Source: Streptomyces sp. NRRL S-455 (GTDB lineage: Bacteria; Actinomycetota; Actinomycetes; Streptomycetales; Streptomycetaceae). Taken from it: 64,000 nt of DNA. The DNA is taken from positions 10,530-74,529 of the forward strand of contig NZ_JOCT01000033.1 in NCBI RefSeq assembly GCF_000717875.1, read 5' to 3'. A program made the position numbers and the translations under genes. Of the stretch, positions 1-8,792 are shown one piece after another (within the stretch, counting starts at the first letter, position 1; every line of letters starts with the position of its first letter). The notes beneath the pieces were generated by a model that was not told the origin of the DNA, did no database searches, and saw nothing but the letters and a program-made list of their open reading frames with translations.

Positions 1-825
1 CCGAAGAAGGCCCCGGCCGGCCCGCGTGGCGTCTACCTCGACGGCGGTTACGGCGTCGGCAAGACCCACCTGCTGGCCTCCCTGTGGCACGCCACCCCCG
101 CCGAACCCGGACTCAAGGCGTTCGGCACCTTCGTGGAGCTGACCAACCTGGTCGGCGCCCTCGGCTTCCAGCAGACCGTTCAGACCCTGTCCGGCCACCG
201 CCTGCTGTGCATCGACGAGTTCGAGCTCGACGACCCCGGCGACACCGTCCTGGTCTCCACCCTGCTCGGCAAGCTCGTCGACGCGGGGGTGGCGCTCGCC
301 GCCACCTCGAACACGCTGCCGGGCAAGCTCGGCGAGGGCCGGTTCGCCGCGGCCGACTTCCTCCGCGAGATCCAGGGCCTGTCGGCGCATTTCCGCCCCC
401 TGCGCATCGACGGCGAGGACTACCGCCACCGCGGCCTGCCCGCGGCGCCGCCGCCCTACTCCGACGAGCAGGTGACCAGGGCGGCGCACGCCACCGAGGG
501 CGCGTCCCTTGACGCGTTCCCGTCCCTCCTGGAGCACCTCGCACGGGTCCACCCCAGCCGGTACGGCGCTCTGACCGACGGAATCGAGGCCGTGTGCCTC
601 ACCGGAGTGCGGCCGGTTCCCGACCAGTCGACGGCCCTCAGGCTCGTCGTGCTCGCGGACCGGCTCTACGACCGCGAGGTGCCCGTGATGGCCTCTGGCC
701 TGCCCTTCGACCAGCTGTTCAGCGAGGAGATGCTGAACGGCGGCTACCGCAAGAAGTACTTCCGGGCCATCTCCCGGCTCACCGCCCTGGCCCGCGACGC
801 GGGCCGACTCGCGAACCCCCGGTGA
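1..825 (+). CDS. zapE: ZapE/AFG1-like P-loop ATPase, 5' end outside window
   Basis: The reading frame is open from base 1, so the N-terminus lies outside the window; 274 codons remain. Visible are a Walker A motif GGYGVGKTH (about bases 43-69), a Walker B-like LLCIDEFELDD (about 202-234), and the C-terminal FDQLFSEEMLNGGYRKKYFRAISRL block typical of the AFG1/ZapE family. These are AAA-like ATPases linked to cell division in E. coli and to protein quality control in mitochondria. The role in Streptomyces is inferred from family only. It runs codirectionally towards a small secreted-protein gene but about 200 bases separate them, with a strong inverted repeat in the gap, so it is probably the last gene of its transcript. 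Confidence 0.85.
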   Translation, partial: PKKAPAGPRGVYLDGGYGVGKTHLLASLWHATPAEPGLKAFGTFVELTNLVGALGFQQTVQTLSGHRLLCIDEFELDDPGDTVLVSTLLGKLVDAGVALAATSNTLPGKLGEGRFAAADFLREIQGLSAHFRPLRIDGEDYRHRGLPAAPPPYSDEQVTRAAHATEGASLDAFPSLLEHLARVHPSRYGALTDGIEAVCLTGVRPVPDQSTALRLVVLADRLYDREVPVMASGLPFDQLFSEEMLNGGYRKKYFRAISRLTALARDAGRLANPR

Positions 826-922
826 CCACGAGCCCAATACCGCGCCCAACTACCGTGAAGTAAGGGCTGATTCGCGCCAACCCAGCCACGGTTTTCAGGC
901 TCTCTTCAGCTTGAAACGTTAA

Positions 923-954
923 GTTAACCCTGCAAACGACTTTGCAGGGTTAAC
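923..954. terminator. Perfect 14-bp inverted repeat downstream of zapE
   Basis: GTTAACCCTGCAAA (923-936) and its exact reverse complement (941-954) flank a 4-base loop CGAC. It lies about 100 bases after the zapE stop and 70 before the next start. A factor-independent terminator for zapE is the simplest reading, although no U-run follows and the arms are AT-richer than the surroundings, so an operator for the downstream gene is possible. Confidence 0.55.
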
Positions 955-1024
955 GTGTTTCTTGACCAGTCATTGACCAAGTGTTGGTCAGCGCTAGGCG
1001 TGTCGAGCACCTGAAGGGGGGCGC

Positions 1025-1453
1025 ATGTACCGAGGTACGACGGCACGGACCGTGGTTTCGCTCCTCGCCGCCGTCCTGCTCGCCCTTCAGTTCTTCGCAC
1101 CGACCGCGTCCTTCGCAACCGCGCACACGACCAGTCAGGTCGAGGCCAAGGCTCATCCCGGAACCAAACCCTCCGGCAAGTCCTCGCGTCCCGGACCCGA
1201 GTTCTCCGGGAAGGCAGTGCGCGACGAGATCACCTCGTGCCGCGCCGGGCACCACGGGGACCCGACCGGTCCCCTGCGGACCCGCCTCCGGTCCCAGGCC
1301 GCCACCTCCGCGCACCCGGCGCCCGAGCGGCCGCTGCTGAGGCACATCCAGCCGACGGCGGAGGAACCAGTCATCCCCGGCGCCGCGCATCAACGCACGC
1401 CGAGATCCTCGGTGTCACACACCCCGGCAGCGCTTCAGATCTTCCGCTGCTGA
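1025..1453 (+). CDS. Small secreted protein of unknown function
   Basis: A 142-residue protein with a clear Sec-type signal: basic start (MYRGTTARTV), hydrophobic core SLLAAVLLALQFF and a likely cleavage after TASFATA, near residue 33. The mature part is hydrophilic and rich in Pro, Ser, His and Arg, with only two cysteines (CRAGH and the final residue C142), and no domain I recognise. It precedes the carbonic anhydrase gene by about 80 bases in the same direction and may be cotranscribed. I do not recognise a function; third-position GC and the signal peptide support that it is a real gene. Confidence 0.6.
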   Translation: MYRGTTARTVVSLLAAVLLALQFFAPTASFATAHTTSQVEAKAHPGTKPSGKSSRPGPEFSGKAVRDEITSCRAGHHGDPTGPLRTRLRSQAATSAHPAPERPLLRHIQPTAEEPVIPGAAHQRTPRSSVSHTPAALQIFRC

Positions 1454-1534
1454 GGAACAGAGCCGTTCCATCCCCCACCTCTGTCATGCCCGTCCGACGC
1501 GCCCCCACGCGCGCCAGGAGGAGTCACCACACTC

Positions 1535-2116
1535 ATGCAACCCCTCATCGACAACGCCCGCATGTTCGGACAGCGCCCTGAGGAGTTCGCTCGCCTCGCC
1601 GAGGGTCAGTCCCCCGACGTCCTGTTCATCACCTGCTCCGACTCCAGGGTCGTACCGGCCCTGATCACGGGCGCCCGGCCCGGCGAGCTCTTCGAGCTGC
1701 GCACCGCGGGCAACGTCGTCCCGCCGTACACCTCCGCCACCCCCACCGGTGAGGCGGCCACCATCGAGTACGCCGTGCAGGTGCTCGGCGTCCAGCACGT
1801 CGTGGTGTGCGGCCACTCCCACTGCGGCGCCGTCGGCGCGGTGGTGCGTCACGACGATCTCGCCGCCGTACCCGCGGTACGCGACTGGCTCGCCCACGCG
1901 GCGGACGAGCCCAAGTGCTCCGACCCCGCCGACCCGACGGTCGCCGAGGCCGTGCAGAACCACGTGCTGACGCAGCTGCTGCGGCTGCGGTCCTACCCGT
2001 GCATCGAGAAGCGCCTCGAGGCGGGTGAACTCCAGCTGCACGGCTGGTACTACGAGGTCCACACGGGCGTCGTGCGGGAACACAGCACGGAGTCCGACAC
2101 GTTCGAGACGCTCTGA
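1535..2116 (+). CDS. Beta-class carbonic anhydrase
   Basis: A 193-residue zinc enzyme that interconverts CO2 and bicarbonate. The beta-class zinc ligands are present: C34 with the D36-R38 dyad in CSDSR, and H94/C97 in CGHSHCGA. The stretch ELRTAGNVVPP (54-64) is also typical. The length matches short bacterial beta-anhydrases. An AGGAGG-like site (CAGGAGG, about 1515-1521) precedes the ATG. The SulP transporter follows after 8 bases; carbonic anhydrase-SulP pairs are common and suggest bicarbonate uptake or recycling. Confidence 0.93.
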   Translation: MQPLIDNARMFGQRPEEFARLAEGQSPDVLFITCSDSRVVPALITGARPGELFELRTAGNVVPPYTSATPTGEAATIEYAVQVLGVQHVVVCGHSHCGAVGAVVRHDDLAAVPAVRDWLAHAADEPKCSDPADPTVAEAVQNHVLTQLLRLRSYPCIEKRLEAGELQLHGWYYEVHTGVVREHSTESDTFETL

Positions 2117-2124
2117 GGGGGCCG

Positions 2125-3624
2125 GTGACCATGCTGTCCAAGTTCCCTTACCTGAAGCAGGACTTCCTCGCCTCGATCGTCGTCTTCCTGGTGGCGGTGC
2201 CGCTGTGCGTCGGCGTGGCGGTCGCCTCCGGTGTCCCGGCCGAGCTCGGCCTCATCACCGGCATCGTCGGCGGTCTCGTCACCGGGCTGATGCGCGGCAG
2301 CAGCCTTCAGGTGTCCGGGCCCGCGGCCGGTCTCACCGTGCTGGTCTTCGAAGCCGTCAGCGAGTTCGGAGTGGCCACGCTCGGCGTGATCGTGCTGCTC
2401 GCCGGACTGCTCCAGCTCGCCATGGGCTTCCTCGGCATAGGCCGCTGGTTCCGCGCGATCTCCGTCTCCGTCGTCGAGGGCATGCTCTGCGGTATCGGAC
2501 TGGTGATCATCGCCGGTCAGATCTACGCGGCGGCCGGCCTGAAGGCCCCGGAGTCCGGACTCGGCAAGATCGCGGGGCTGCCCGGGGCGTTCGCCGACGC
2601 GCTCGGCAGCACCAAGGCCCTGACCTCCCTCGCGATCGGCGCGGGCACCATCGCCGTCATCGTGCTGTGGAAGAAGATGCCGAAGGCGGTCCAGACCGTG
2701 CCCGGCGCCCTCGCGGCGGTCGTCCTCGCCACGGTCGCCACGCTCGCCTTCAGCCTGCCGGTCGCCACCGTCCAGGTGGAGGGTCTGCTCGGCGTCATCC
2801 AGCCGCCCGGGGCCGAGGCCTTCGGCGAGCTGGCGAGCCCGGCCATCTGGGGCACCATCCTCGCCTTCGCGCTGATCGCCTCCGCGGAGAGCCTGTTCAG
2901 CGCGGCGGCCGTGGACCGGCTGCACAACGGCCCGCGCACCGAGTACAACAAGGAGATGATCGCCCAGGGCGCGGGCAACACCCTGTGCGGTCTGCTCGGC
3001 GCGCTGCCGATGACCGCGGTCATCGTGCGCAGCTCGGCCAACGTCGCCGCGGGTGCCAAGACCAAGGCGTCGCGGGTGCTGCACGGCGTGTGGCTGCTGC
3101 TGTTCGCCGCCGCGATGCCGTGGGCCCTGGCCCTGATCCCGATCCCCGCCCTGGCCGGCATCCTCGTGCACGCCGGCTGGAAGCTGATCCCGTTCCGTCA
3201 GATCACGGCGCTGTGGCGGGCACACAAGGGTGAGGCGCTGATCCTCGTCGTCACCGCCGTGTCCATCGTCGCGGTGAACATGTTCGAGGGTGTGCTCATC
3301 GGTCTGGCCCTGTCGGTCGTCAAGACCGCCTGGGAGGCCTCGCACGTCAAGCTCGAGGTCATAGACAAGGGCGCCGGCCCCATCCAGGCGTACCTGTCGG
3401 GCAACGCGACGTTCCTGCGGCTGCCGAAGATCCTGGACAGCCTGGAGAGTCTGCCGCAGGACCGCCCGGTCGAGCTGGACCTGAAGGGCCTGCACCACCT
3501 CGACCACGCCTGCCGCACGGCCCTGGAGAGCTGGGCCGAGCGCCACAGCGCGGCGGGCACCGAGCCGGTGAAGGTCATGGAGCCCGAGGAGTCGTCGGAG
3601 AGCGAGAAGGTGGCGGCGGCCTAG
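2125..3624 (+). CDS. SulP-family anion transporter (probable bicarbonate/sulfate permease)
   Basis: A 499-residue membrane protein with about ten or more hydrophobic segments through residue 400. The N-terminal core begins FLASIVVFLVAVPLCVGVAVASG, as in SulP permeases. A shortened STAS-like domain (about residues 410-480, LDLKGLHHLDHACRTAL) ends the protein. The pairing with a carbonic anhydrase 8 bases upstream favours bicarbonate as substrate, but sulfate cannot be excluded from sequence. Two in-frame starts exist: GTG at 2125 and ATG at 2131. The GAGGGG at 2115-2120 suits the ATG better by spacing (10 versus 4), so the true start may be 2131. Confidence 0.9.
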   Translation: MTMLSKFPYLKQDFLASIVVFLVAVPLCVGVAVASGVPAELGLITGIVGGLVTGLMRGSSLQVSGPAAGLTVLVFEAVSEFGVATLGVIVLLAGLLQLAMGFLGIGRWFRAISVSVVEGMLCGIGLVIIAGQIYAAAGLKAPESGLGKIAGLPGAFADALGSTKALTSLAIGAGTIAVIVLWKKMPKAVQTVPGALAAVVLATVATLAFSLPVATVQVEGLLGVIQPPGAEAFGELASPAIWGTILAFALIASAESLFSAAAVDRLHNGPRTEYNKEMIAQGAGNTLCGLLGALPMTAVIVRSSANVAAGAKTKASRVLHGVWLLLFAAAMPWALALIPIPALAGILVHAGWKLIPFRQITALWRAHKGEALILVVTAVSIVAVNMFEGVLIGLALSVVKTAWEASHVKLEVIDKGAGPIQAYLSGNATFLRLPKILDSLESLPQDRPVELDLKGLHHLDHACRTALESWAERHSAAGTEPVKVMEPEESSESEKVAAA

Positions 3625-3651
3625 CGACCGACCGGAAGGCCGGCAGCCACC

Positions 3652-3686
3652 GGTCCGGGGTGCGCAGAGCATGCGCGCCCCGGACC
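3652..3686. terminator. Hairpin terminator after SulP gene
   Basis: A 14-bp stem with one mismatch (GGTCCGGGGTGCGC at 3652-3665, GCGCGCCCCGGACC at 3673-3686) around a 7-base loop starts 27 bases after the SulP stop. No U-tract follows, as is usual in Streptomyces. It should end the carbonic anhydrase-SulP transcript before the slipin gene. Confidence 0.65.
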
Positions 3687-3792
3687 TTCGCGTGTCCGGG
3701 CCGGCCCGGACACCGAGGCATGGCCCCCGCCCAGCATCCGGGCATATCGTTACAGGAGCAGACGAATCGGGACCTCTGGACGGGAGGTCGTC

Positions 3793-4647
3793 ATGCTCGA
3801 AGAGCTGGTCGCGGCGGTTGTGGCCGCCGGGGCCGCCGGTCTGGTCTATCTGACCGCGGCGGCGCGGGTCGTGAAGCAGTACGAGCGCGGGGTGGTCTTC
3901 CGGCTCGGCCGGCTGCACGGCGACGTACGCCGGCCCGGTTTCACCGTGATCGTCCCCGCGGTGGACCGGATGCGCAAGGTCAACATGCAGATCGTCACCA
4001 TGCCGGTGCCCGCCCAGGAGGGCATCACCCGGGACAACGTGACCGTGCGGGTCGACGCGGTCGTGTACTTCAAGGTCGTGGACCCGGGCGCCGCGGTCGT
4101 CAACGTCGAGGACTACCGCTTCGCCGTCTCCCAGATGGCACAGACCTCGCTGCGCTCGATCATCGGCAAGAGCGAGCTGGACGACCTCCTGTCCAACCGG
4201 GAGAAGCTCAACCAGGGCCTGGAGCTCATGATCGACAGCCCGGCCGTGGAATGGGGCGTGACCATCGACCGCGTGGAGATCAAGGACGTGTCCCTGCCGG
4301 ACACGATGAAGCGTTCCATGGCCCGCCAGGCCGAGGCCGACCGCGAGCGGCGGGCGCGCCTGATCAACGCGGATGCCGAGTACCAGGCCTCGAAGAAACT
4401 GGCCCAGGCCGCCCACCAGATGGCGGACACCCCTTCGGCGCTCCAACTCCGGCTGCTGCAGACCGTGATGGCCGTGGCGGCGGAGAAGAACTCCACCCTG
4501 GTGCTGCCCATCCCGGTGGAGCTCCTGCGGTTCCTGGAACGGGGCCGCGAGGAGGGCCGGCAGACGCCCGCGGACGACAAGGCGGACGACGACGTCGACA
4601 AGACCGAACGGGCCATGGAGGACCTGCGGCGCGCCGTCGAGCGATGA
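3793..4647 (+). CDS. Slipin / SPFH (band 7) membrane scaffold protein
   Basis: A 284-residue protein with one N-terminal membrane segment (about 2-24) followed by an SPFH domain: VVKQYERGVVFRLGRL, the RKVNMQIVTMPVPAQE strand and the MAQTSLRSIIGKSELDDLLSNRE helix are classic stomatin/slipin features. The C-terminal part is helical (MARQAEADRERRARLINADAEYQ) with an acidic, Asp-rich tail. Family members oligomerise at the membrane and organise microdomains or associated proteases. Start ATG at 3793 has GGGAGG (3782-3787). No NfeD-type partner is adjacent, so it appears to stand alone between two terminator-like gaps. Confidence 0.9.
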   Translation: MLEELVAAVVAAGAAGLVYLTAAARVVKQYERGVVFRLGRLHGDVRRPGFTVIVPAVDRMRKVNMQIVTMPVPAQEGITRDNVTVRVDAVVYFKVVDPGAAVVNVEDYRFAVSQMAQTSLRSIIGKSELDDLLSNREKLNQGLELMIDSPAVEWGVTIDRVEIKDVSLPDTMKRSMARQAEADRERRARLINADAEYQASKKLAQAAHQMADTPSALQLRLLQTVMAVAAEKNSTLVLPIPVELLRFLERGREEGRQTPADDKADDDVDKTERAMEDLRRAVER

Positions 4648-4737
4648 CGCGCGCTACGCGCGTGGTTCCGGCGAACCGCACCAGGTGATAGACACAGCGG
4701 GATCACTGTTCCTGTCCGCCAGCAGGAAGGTTTCCCC

Positions 4738-6120
4738 ATGACCGAAAACGGTCGTTCCGCCACACGACGTCAGGTGCTCGCCGGGACGGGCGCCGCGGGC
4801 CTCGGGATCGCGTTCTCCGGCGCCCTGTCAGAACTCTTCGCCGGTACCGCCGCCGCGCAGCCCCTCGGCCACGACGGCTACGGCCCGCTCGTGCCCGACC
4901 CGAAGGGCCTGCTCGATCTACCGAAAGGCTTCAGCTATCGGGTCCTCTCCCGGCAGGGGGACGAGCTCCGTTCGGGTGAGGGCAAGGTCCCCTCCAACCA
5001 CGACGGCATGTCGGCCTTCGCCGGCAGAGCCGGCCGTGTCCACCTGGTCCGCAACCACGAGAACCGCGCCGACGGCAAAATCCCGGTCCCGGCCGTCGAG
5101 GGCCTCACCTACGATCCGGCCGGCAAGGGCGGCTGTACGGCACTGACGCTGGACTCGCGGGGCCGGGTGCTGTCGGAGCGGGTCGCGATCGCCGGTACCG
5201 CCGTGAACTGCGCGGGCGGCCCCACTCCGTGGGGTACCTGGCTGACCTGCGAGGAGACCGAGGACAAGGCCGGCACCAACGGCTACACCAAGGACCACGG
5301 CTTCATCTTCGAGGTCGACCCGGTCGACCCCCGCCGCACCGGAGCCGTACCGCTGACCGCGATGGGCCGCTTCCAGCACGAGGCGATCGCCGTCGACCCC
5401 CGGCGGGGCGTGGTGTACGAGACGGAGGACGCCTTCGAGAAGCCCTTCGGTCTCTTCTACCGCTTCCTGCCGGAGAAGCCGCTGGGCGGCCGGGGTTCGC
5501 TGCGCGCGGGCGGCCGGCTCCAGGCCATGCGCGTGCCGGGCGTACCCGACCTGTCCACCATCCAGGACATCGGCGCCGAGTTCGACGGCGTCGAGTGGGT
5601 GGACGTCCCCGACCCGCAGGCCGCGGGGACGCCCATCCGGTTCCAGGACTTCGGCCGCGGAGGCATCACGCACGCGCAGAAGCTGGAGGGCTGCTACTGG
5701 GGCGGCCGGTCGGTGTACTTCGTGTCGTCCTTCGCGCGCCGGTCGGAAGGTTCCGCGGCCGACCACTACGGGCAGGTCTGGCGCTACGACCCGGAGCGCC
5801 GCAGGCTGACCCTGGTGATCGTCTTCGGTCCGGACAGCGACCTGCAGCTCCCGGGTGAGTCGCCGGACAACATCTGCCTGGCGCCCAGCGGCGGCCTGAT
5901 GGTCTGCGAGGACGGCGAGGGCGCCCAGCACGTCTACGGAGTGACCCGGCGCGGCGAGGTCTACGCGATGGCCCGCAACCGGCAGACCATCGGCACCCCG
6001 GAGGAGCCCGAGTGGGGCGAGTTCGCCGGTGTGACCTTCTCCCCCGACGGCGACACGATGTACGTCAACTGCTACAGCCCCGGCACCACGTTCGCGGTGA
6101 CGGGCCCCTGGCGCTGTTAG
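4738..6120 (+). CDS. phoX: Tat-exported PhoX-family phosphatase
   Basis: A 460-residue protein with a twin-arginine signal (ATRRQVLAG, R10-R11, hydrophobic core to about residue 40, cleavage probably after AAA in TAAAQP). The body has PhoX/DUF839 features: LVRNHENR, TYDPAGKGGCTALTLD, WGTWLTCEETE, GRFQHEAIAVDP, and the C-terminal SPDGDTMYVNCYSPGTTFAVTGPW. PhoX enzymes are calcium/iron-dependent periplasmic or extracellular alkaline phosphatases. GGAAGG sits 8-10 bases before the ATG. I saw no PHO box by eye. Divergence within the DUF839 group means substrate is inferred. Confidence 0.88.
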   Translation: MTENGRSATRRQVLAGTGAAGLGIAFSGALSELFAGTAAAQPLGHDGYGPLVPDPKGLLDLPKGFSYRVLSRQGDELRSGEGKVPSNHDGMSAFAGRAGRVHLVRNHENRADGKIPVPAVEGLTYDPAGKGGCTALTLDSRGRVLSERVAIAGTAVNCAGGPTPWGTWLTCEETEDKAGTNGYTKDHGFIFEVDPVDPRRTGAVPLTAMGRFQHEAIAVDPRRGVVYETEDAFEKPFGLFYRFLPEKPLGGRGSLRAGGRLQAMRVPGVPDLSTIQDIGAEFDGVEWVDVPDPQAAGTPIRFQDFGRGGITHAQKLEGCYWGGRSVYFVSSFARRSEGSAADHYGQVWRYDPERRRLTLVIVFGPDSDLQLPGESPDNICLAPSGGLMVCEDGEGAQHVYGVTRRGEVYAMARNRQTIGTPEEPEWGEFAGVTFSPDGDTMYVNCYSPGTTFAVTGPWRC

Positions 6121-6230
6121 CCGCGGCCGCTCCGGCCGGGGCGGCGGGCGCGGAACCCGGCGCCCTGGCGGACCGTCGAGGTACCGGACCGGACGCGACC
6201 GGCCGCAGCGGTCGTGCCCGCGCCCGGCCG

Positions 6231-6258
6231 CGGCAGTCCTGACGCGGCAGTCCTGACG
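6231..6258. repeat. Exact 14-bp tandem duplication
   Basis: CGGCAGTCCTGACG occurs twice back to back (6231-6244 and 6245-6258) in the convergent gap between the phosphatase and SRPBCC genes. It is a short local duplication; the region also contains GC-rich palindromes that may serve as a bidirectional terminator. Confidence 0.8.
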
Positions 6259-6269
6259 CGGCCGGACGG

Positions 6270-6755
6270 TCAGGCGGCGAGCAGGGCGTCGATCTGCCCG
6301 ACGGCCTCCTTCAGGCCCTCCTCCATGCCCATGGCGGCCAGCTTCTCCATCTCCTCGCGCGTGTCGAAGAGTGAGCGCATCTCCATCCGGGTGCCGCCGC
6401 CGTGTTCACTGAGGCGCACGCGCACGGACATGGTGGGCATGTCGTCCTTGGGTTTGCCGTCGTCGTCGGCGAAGCCGTCGGTGAACTCCAGGGACGTCGG
6501 CGGGGTGACCGAGGAGACCCGCCACCAGCCGCGGTACCGGTCGCCCTCCGGGCCGGTCATGAAGTAGGTGACCTCCCCGCCGGGGGTCAGATCGTGCTGC
6601 TCCACGGTCGCCGGATAGGCCGGCGGGCCCCACCAGCGCTCCAGCTGCCGGGGGTCGGCCCACAGCCGCCAGACCCGCTCGACCGGGGCGGCGAAGTCGG
6701 CGATCAGAGTGAGGGTGAGGTTGTCGAGGTCCTTGTCGACACTGGTGACACTCAT
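6270..6755 (-). CDS. SRPBCC / AHSA1-family protein
   Basis: A 161-residue START-like (AHSA1) domain protein. Diagnostic stretches are LTLIADFAAPVERVWRLWADP, WWGPPAYPATVEQHDLTPGGEV and a C-terminal amphipathic helix (REEMEKLAAMGMEEGLKEAVGQIDALL). Such proteins bind hydrophobic ligands or act as chaperone activators and are commonly encoded with an ArsR-type repressor. Here the start ATG overlaps the TGA of the upstream ArsR gene (ATGA), implying translational coupling. A longer frame upstream of this ATG is only the shadow of the ArsR gene. Confidence 0.9.
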   Translation of the reverse strand: MSVTSVDKDLDNLTLTLIADFAAPVERVWRLWADPRQLERWWGPPAYPATVEQHDLTPGGEVTYFMTGPEGDRYRGWWRVSSVTPPTSLEFTDGFADDDGKPKDDMPTMSVRVRLSEHGGGTRMEMRSLFDTREEMEKLAAMGMEEGLKEAVGQIDALLAA

Positions 6756-7126
6756 CTCCGGGGTCCTTCCGTGGTGTCGTTCTCTGCGGTTTCCGGGTCC
6801 TCCGCGAGGAGCCGGGCCATCCGGTCCACACGGCCGCGCCACGCCGACTCGAGCTCGTCGAGGGCCTGGCGTGCGCGGCCCACGGCGTCGGGGTCGGTGC
6901 GCACGAGCTGCTCCCGTCCGCTGCGCTGTTTGGTGACGAGACCGGCCCGCTCCAGCACCGCGACGTGCTTCTGCACCGCCGCGAAGCTCATCGGATAGGC
7001 CTCGGCCAGCCGGGACACCGACAGCTCCCCGCGCACACATCGGCGCAGTATGTCCCGGCGCGTGGTGTCGGCCAGGGCGTGGAACAGCCGGTCCACCGTC
7101 TCGTCGTTCAACTCATCTACAACCAT
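6752..7126 (-). CDS. ArsR/SmtB-family winged-helix repressor
   Basis: A 124-residue regulator with HTH core LFHALADTTRRDILRRCV, LSVSRLAEAYPMSFAAVQKHVAVLERAGLV and QRSGREQLVRTDP, typical of the ArsR subgroup paired with SRPBCC/AHSA1 genes. No metal-binding cysteine pair is visible, so it is not an obvious metal sensor. I chose the ATG at 7124-7126 (MVVDELND) because it lies at the conserved family start and inside a perfect palindrome; an upstream ATG at 7180 would add 18 atypical residues. It is divergent from the Rieske-type oxidoreductase gene. Confidence 0.85.
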   Translation of the reverse strand: MVVDELNDETVDRLFHALADTTRRDILRRCVRGELSVSRLAEAYPMSFAAVQKHVAVLERAGLVTKQRSGREQLVRTDPDAVGRARQALDELESAWRGRVDRMARLLAEDPETAENDTTEGPRR

Positions 7127-7138
7127 TTGGTTGTAGAT
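7115..7138. promoter_or_regulatory. Palindromic operator overlapping the ArsR start codon
   Basis: ATCTACAACCA (7115-7125) and TGGTTGTAGAT (7128-7138) form a perfect 11-bp inverted repeat with a 2-base centre. The proposed ArsR start codon (7124-7126, minus strand) is inside it. It is unusually AT-rich for the region. This is the expected kind of site for ArsR autorepression, and it could also act on the divergent gene starting at 7213. Confidence 0.75.
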
Positions 7139-7212
7139 TACCTCTGCCGGGCCCGTCCCGTAAAGCGACACATCGGACACTGGATCGGGCGGACGGGGGT
7201 ACTCGGCGACCC

Positions 7213-8730
7213 ATGAGCGAGAAGCAGCAGGTCAGCAGCTCGTACTGGCTCGAAACGGCACCGGACGGCCGTCATCCGGCTCTGACGGATGACCTGGACG
7301 TCGACGTGGCGGTCATCGGCGCCGGCATCGCCGGACTGAGCACGGCATGGGAACTCACGCGGGCCGGACGGAGCGTGGCGGTGCTGGAGGCCGGGCGGGT
7401 CGCCGCCTCGGTCACCGGGCACACCACCGCCAAGGTCACCGTCCTGCACTCGCTCGTCTACGACAAGCTGCGCCGCACCCGCGGCCCCGAGGGCGCGCGG
7501 CTGTACGCACGCTCGCAGTCCGAGGCGCTCGAGCACGCGGCCGCCATCGTCGACGAACTGGGCATCGACTGCGAGTGGGAGACCAGGAGCGCCTACACCT
7601 ACGCCTGTGACGCGGGCCGGGTGGAGGAACTGCGCGCCGAGGCGCGGGCCGCGGCCGAGGCCGGGCTGCCCGCCTCGTTCGTGACGGAGACCGGGCTGCC
7701 CTTCCCGGTGGCGGGCGCGGTCCGGGTCACCGGCCAGGCCCAGTTCCACCCCCGCAAGTACCTCCTGGCCCTCGCCGCCGACCTGGTGGGACGCGGCGGG
7801 CGCATCTACGAGGACACCACCGTCCTCGGCATGGACGAGGGCGAACCGTGCCGGCTGTCGACGGCTGCCGGGGCGACGGTCCGGGCCCGGGACGTCGTCG
7901 TCGCGACGCACTACCCGATCTTCGACCGGGCACTGCTGTTCGCCCGTTTGTCGCCGCGCCGCGAGCTGGTCGTCGCCGGGACGATCCCCGCGGACCAGGA
8001 CCCCGACGGCATGTTCATCACTCCCGACGAGGGCACCCGCTCGGTGCGCACCGCGCCCTACGAGGGTGACCGGCGCCTGCTCGTGGTCACCGGCGAGCAC
8101 TTCACGCCCGGCACGGGCGACCCGCGGGCCAGTTTCGAGAACCTCACCGCCTGGGCCCTGGACCACTTCCCGGACCTCGACATCACCCACCGCTGGGCCA
8201 CGCAGGACAACGACCCGACGGACACCGTGCCGATGGTGGGGCCGCTGCACCCGGGCGCCCGGCACGCCTATGTGGCCACCGGCTTCGCCGGCTGGGGCAT
8301 GACCGGCGGCATCATGGCGGGCCGTCTCCTCACCGCGCAGATCACCGGCGAGGAGTGCGCCTGGAGCGGGCTGTACGACCCGCGCCGGGTGAAGCCCGCC
8401 GTGCGTGAGGCGCCGTCGTTCCTCAAGACACAGGCCAAGGTCGCCGGGCACTTCGTGGGCGACCGGCTGCGGCCGTCGCCGCCGGTGGAGTCCCTGCCGC
8501 CCGGCGAGGGCGCCGTGGTCCGTGCCGACGGTCACCGCGTCGCGGTCTACCGGGACGACGACGGCGCGCTGCACGCCGTCTCCGCCCGCTGCACCCACCT
8601 GGGCTGCCTGGTCTCCTTCAACGGCGCCGAACGCGCCTGGGAGTGCCCCTGCCACGGCTCCCGTTTCGACACGGACGGCAAGGTGATCCAGGGACCGGCG
8701 ACCAAGCCGCTGGAGCGGCGGGACATCTGA
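7213..8730 (+). CDS. FAD-dependent oxidoreductase with C-terminal Rieske [2Fe-2S] domain
   Basis: A 505-residue two-domain protein. The N-terminal DAO-type domain carries the FAD dinucleotide motif [17 protein letters not shown] and ARDVVVATHYP, with a GFAGWGMTGG C-terminal FAD contact. The C-terminal 80 residues are a Rieske domain with ligands C460-x-H462 and C478-x2-H481 (CTHLGC and CPCHGSRF), plus the disulfide cysteines C465 and C480. This architecture is widespread in actinobacteria and bacilli; the substrate is unknown. It starts 87 bases from the divergent ArsR gene and may be subject to the same operator. Confidence 0.92.
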   Translation: MSEKQQVSSSYWLETAPDGRHPALTDDLDVDVAVIGAGIAGLSTAWELTRAGRSVAVLEAGRVAASVTGHTTAKVTVLHSLVYDKLRRTRGPEGARLYARSQSEALEHAAAIVDELGIDCEWETRSAYTYACDAGRVEELRAEARAAAEAGLPASFVTETGLPFPVAGAVRVTGQAQFHPRKYLLALAADLVGRGGRIYEDTTVLGMDEGEPCRLSTAAGATVRARDVVVATHYPIFDRALLFARLSPRRELVVAGTIPADQDPDGMFITPDEGTRSVRTAPYEGDRRLLVVTGEHFTPGTGDPRASFENLTAWALDHFPDLDITHRWATQDNDPTDTVPMVGPLHPGARHAYVATGFAGWGMTGGIMAGRLLTAQITGEECAWSGLYDPRRVKPAVREAPSFLKTQAKVAGHFVGDRLRPSPPVESLPPGEGAVVRADGHRVAVYRDDDGALHAVSARCTHLGCLVSFNGAERAWECPCHGSRFDTDGKVIQGPATKPLERRDI

Positions 8731-8792
8731 CGGTCGGGTGACAACCGCACGGTGCGGGCATATCCGGGTGATCCCGCTCATATCTTCATACG

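Noticed and set aside
2050..4446. 798-codon minus-strand frame opposite SulP and slipin
   Set aside because: Shadow frame; His/Asp/Arg-rich composition and no conserved motif.
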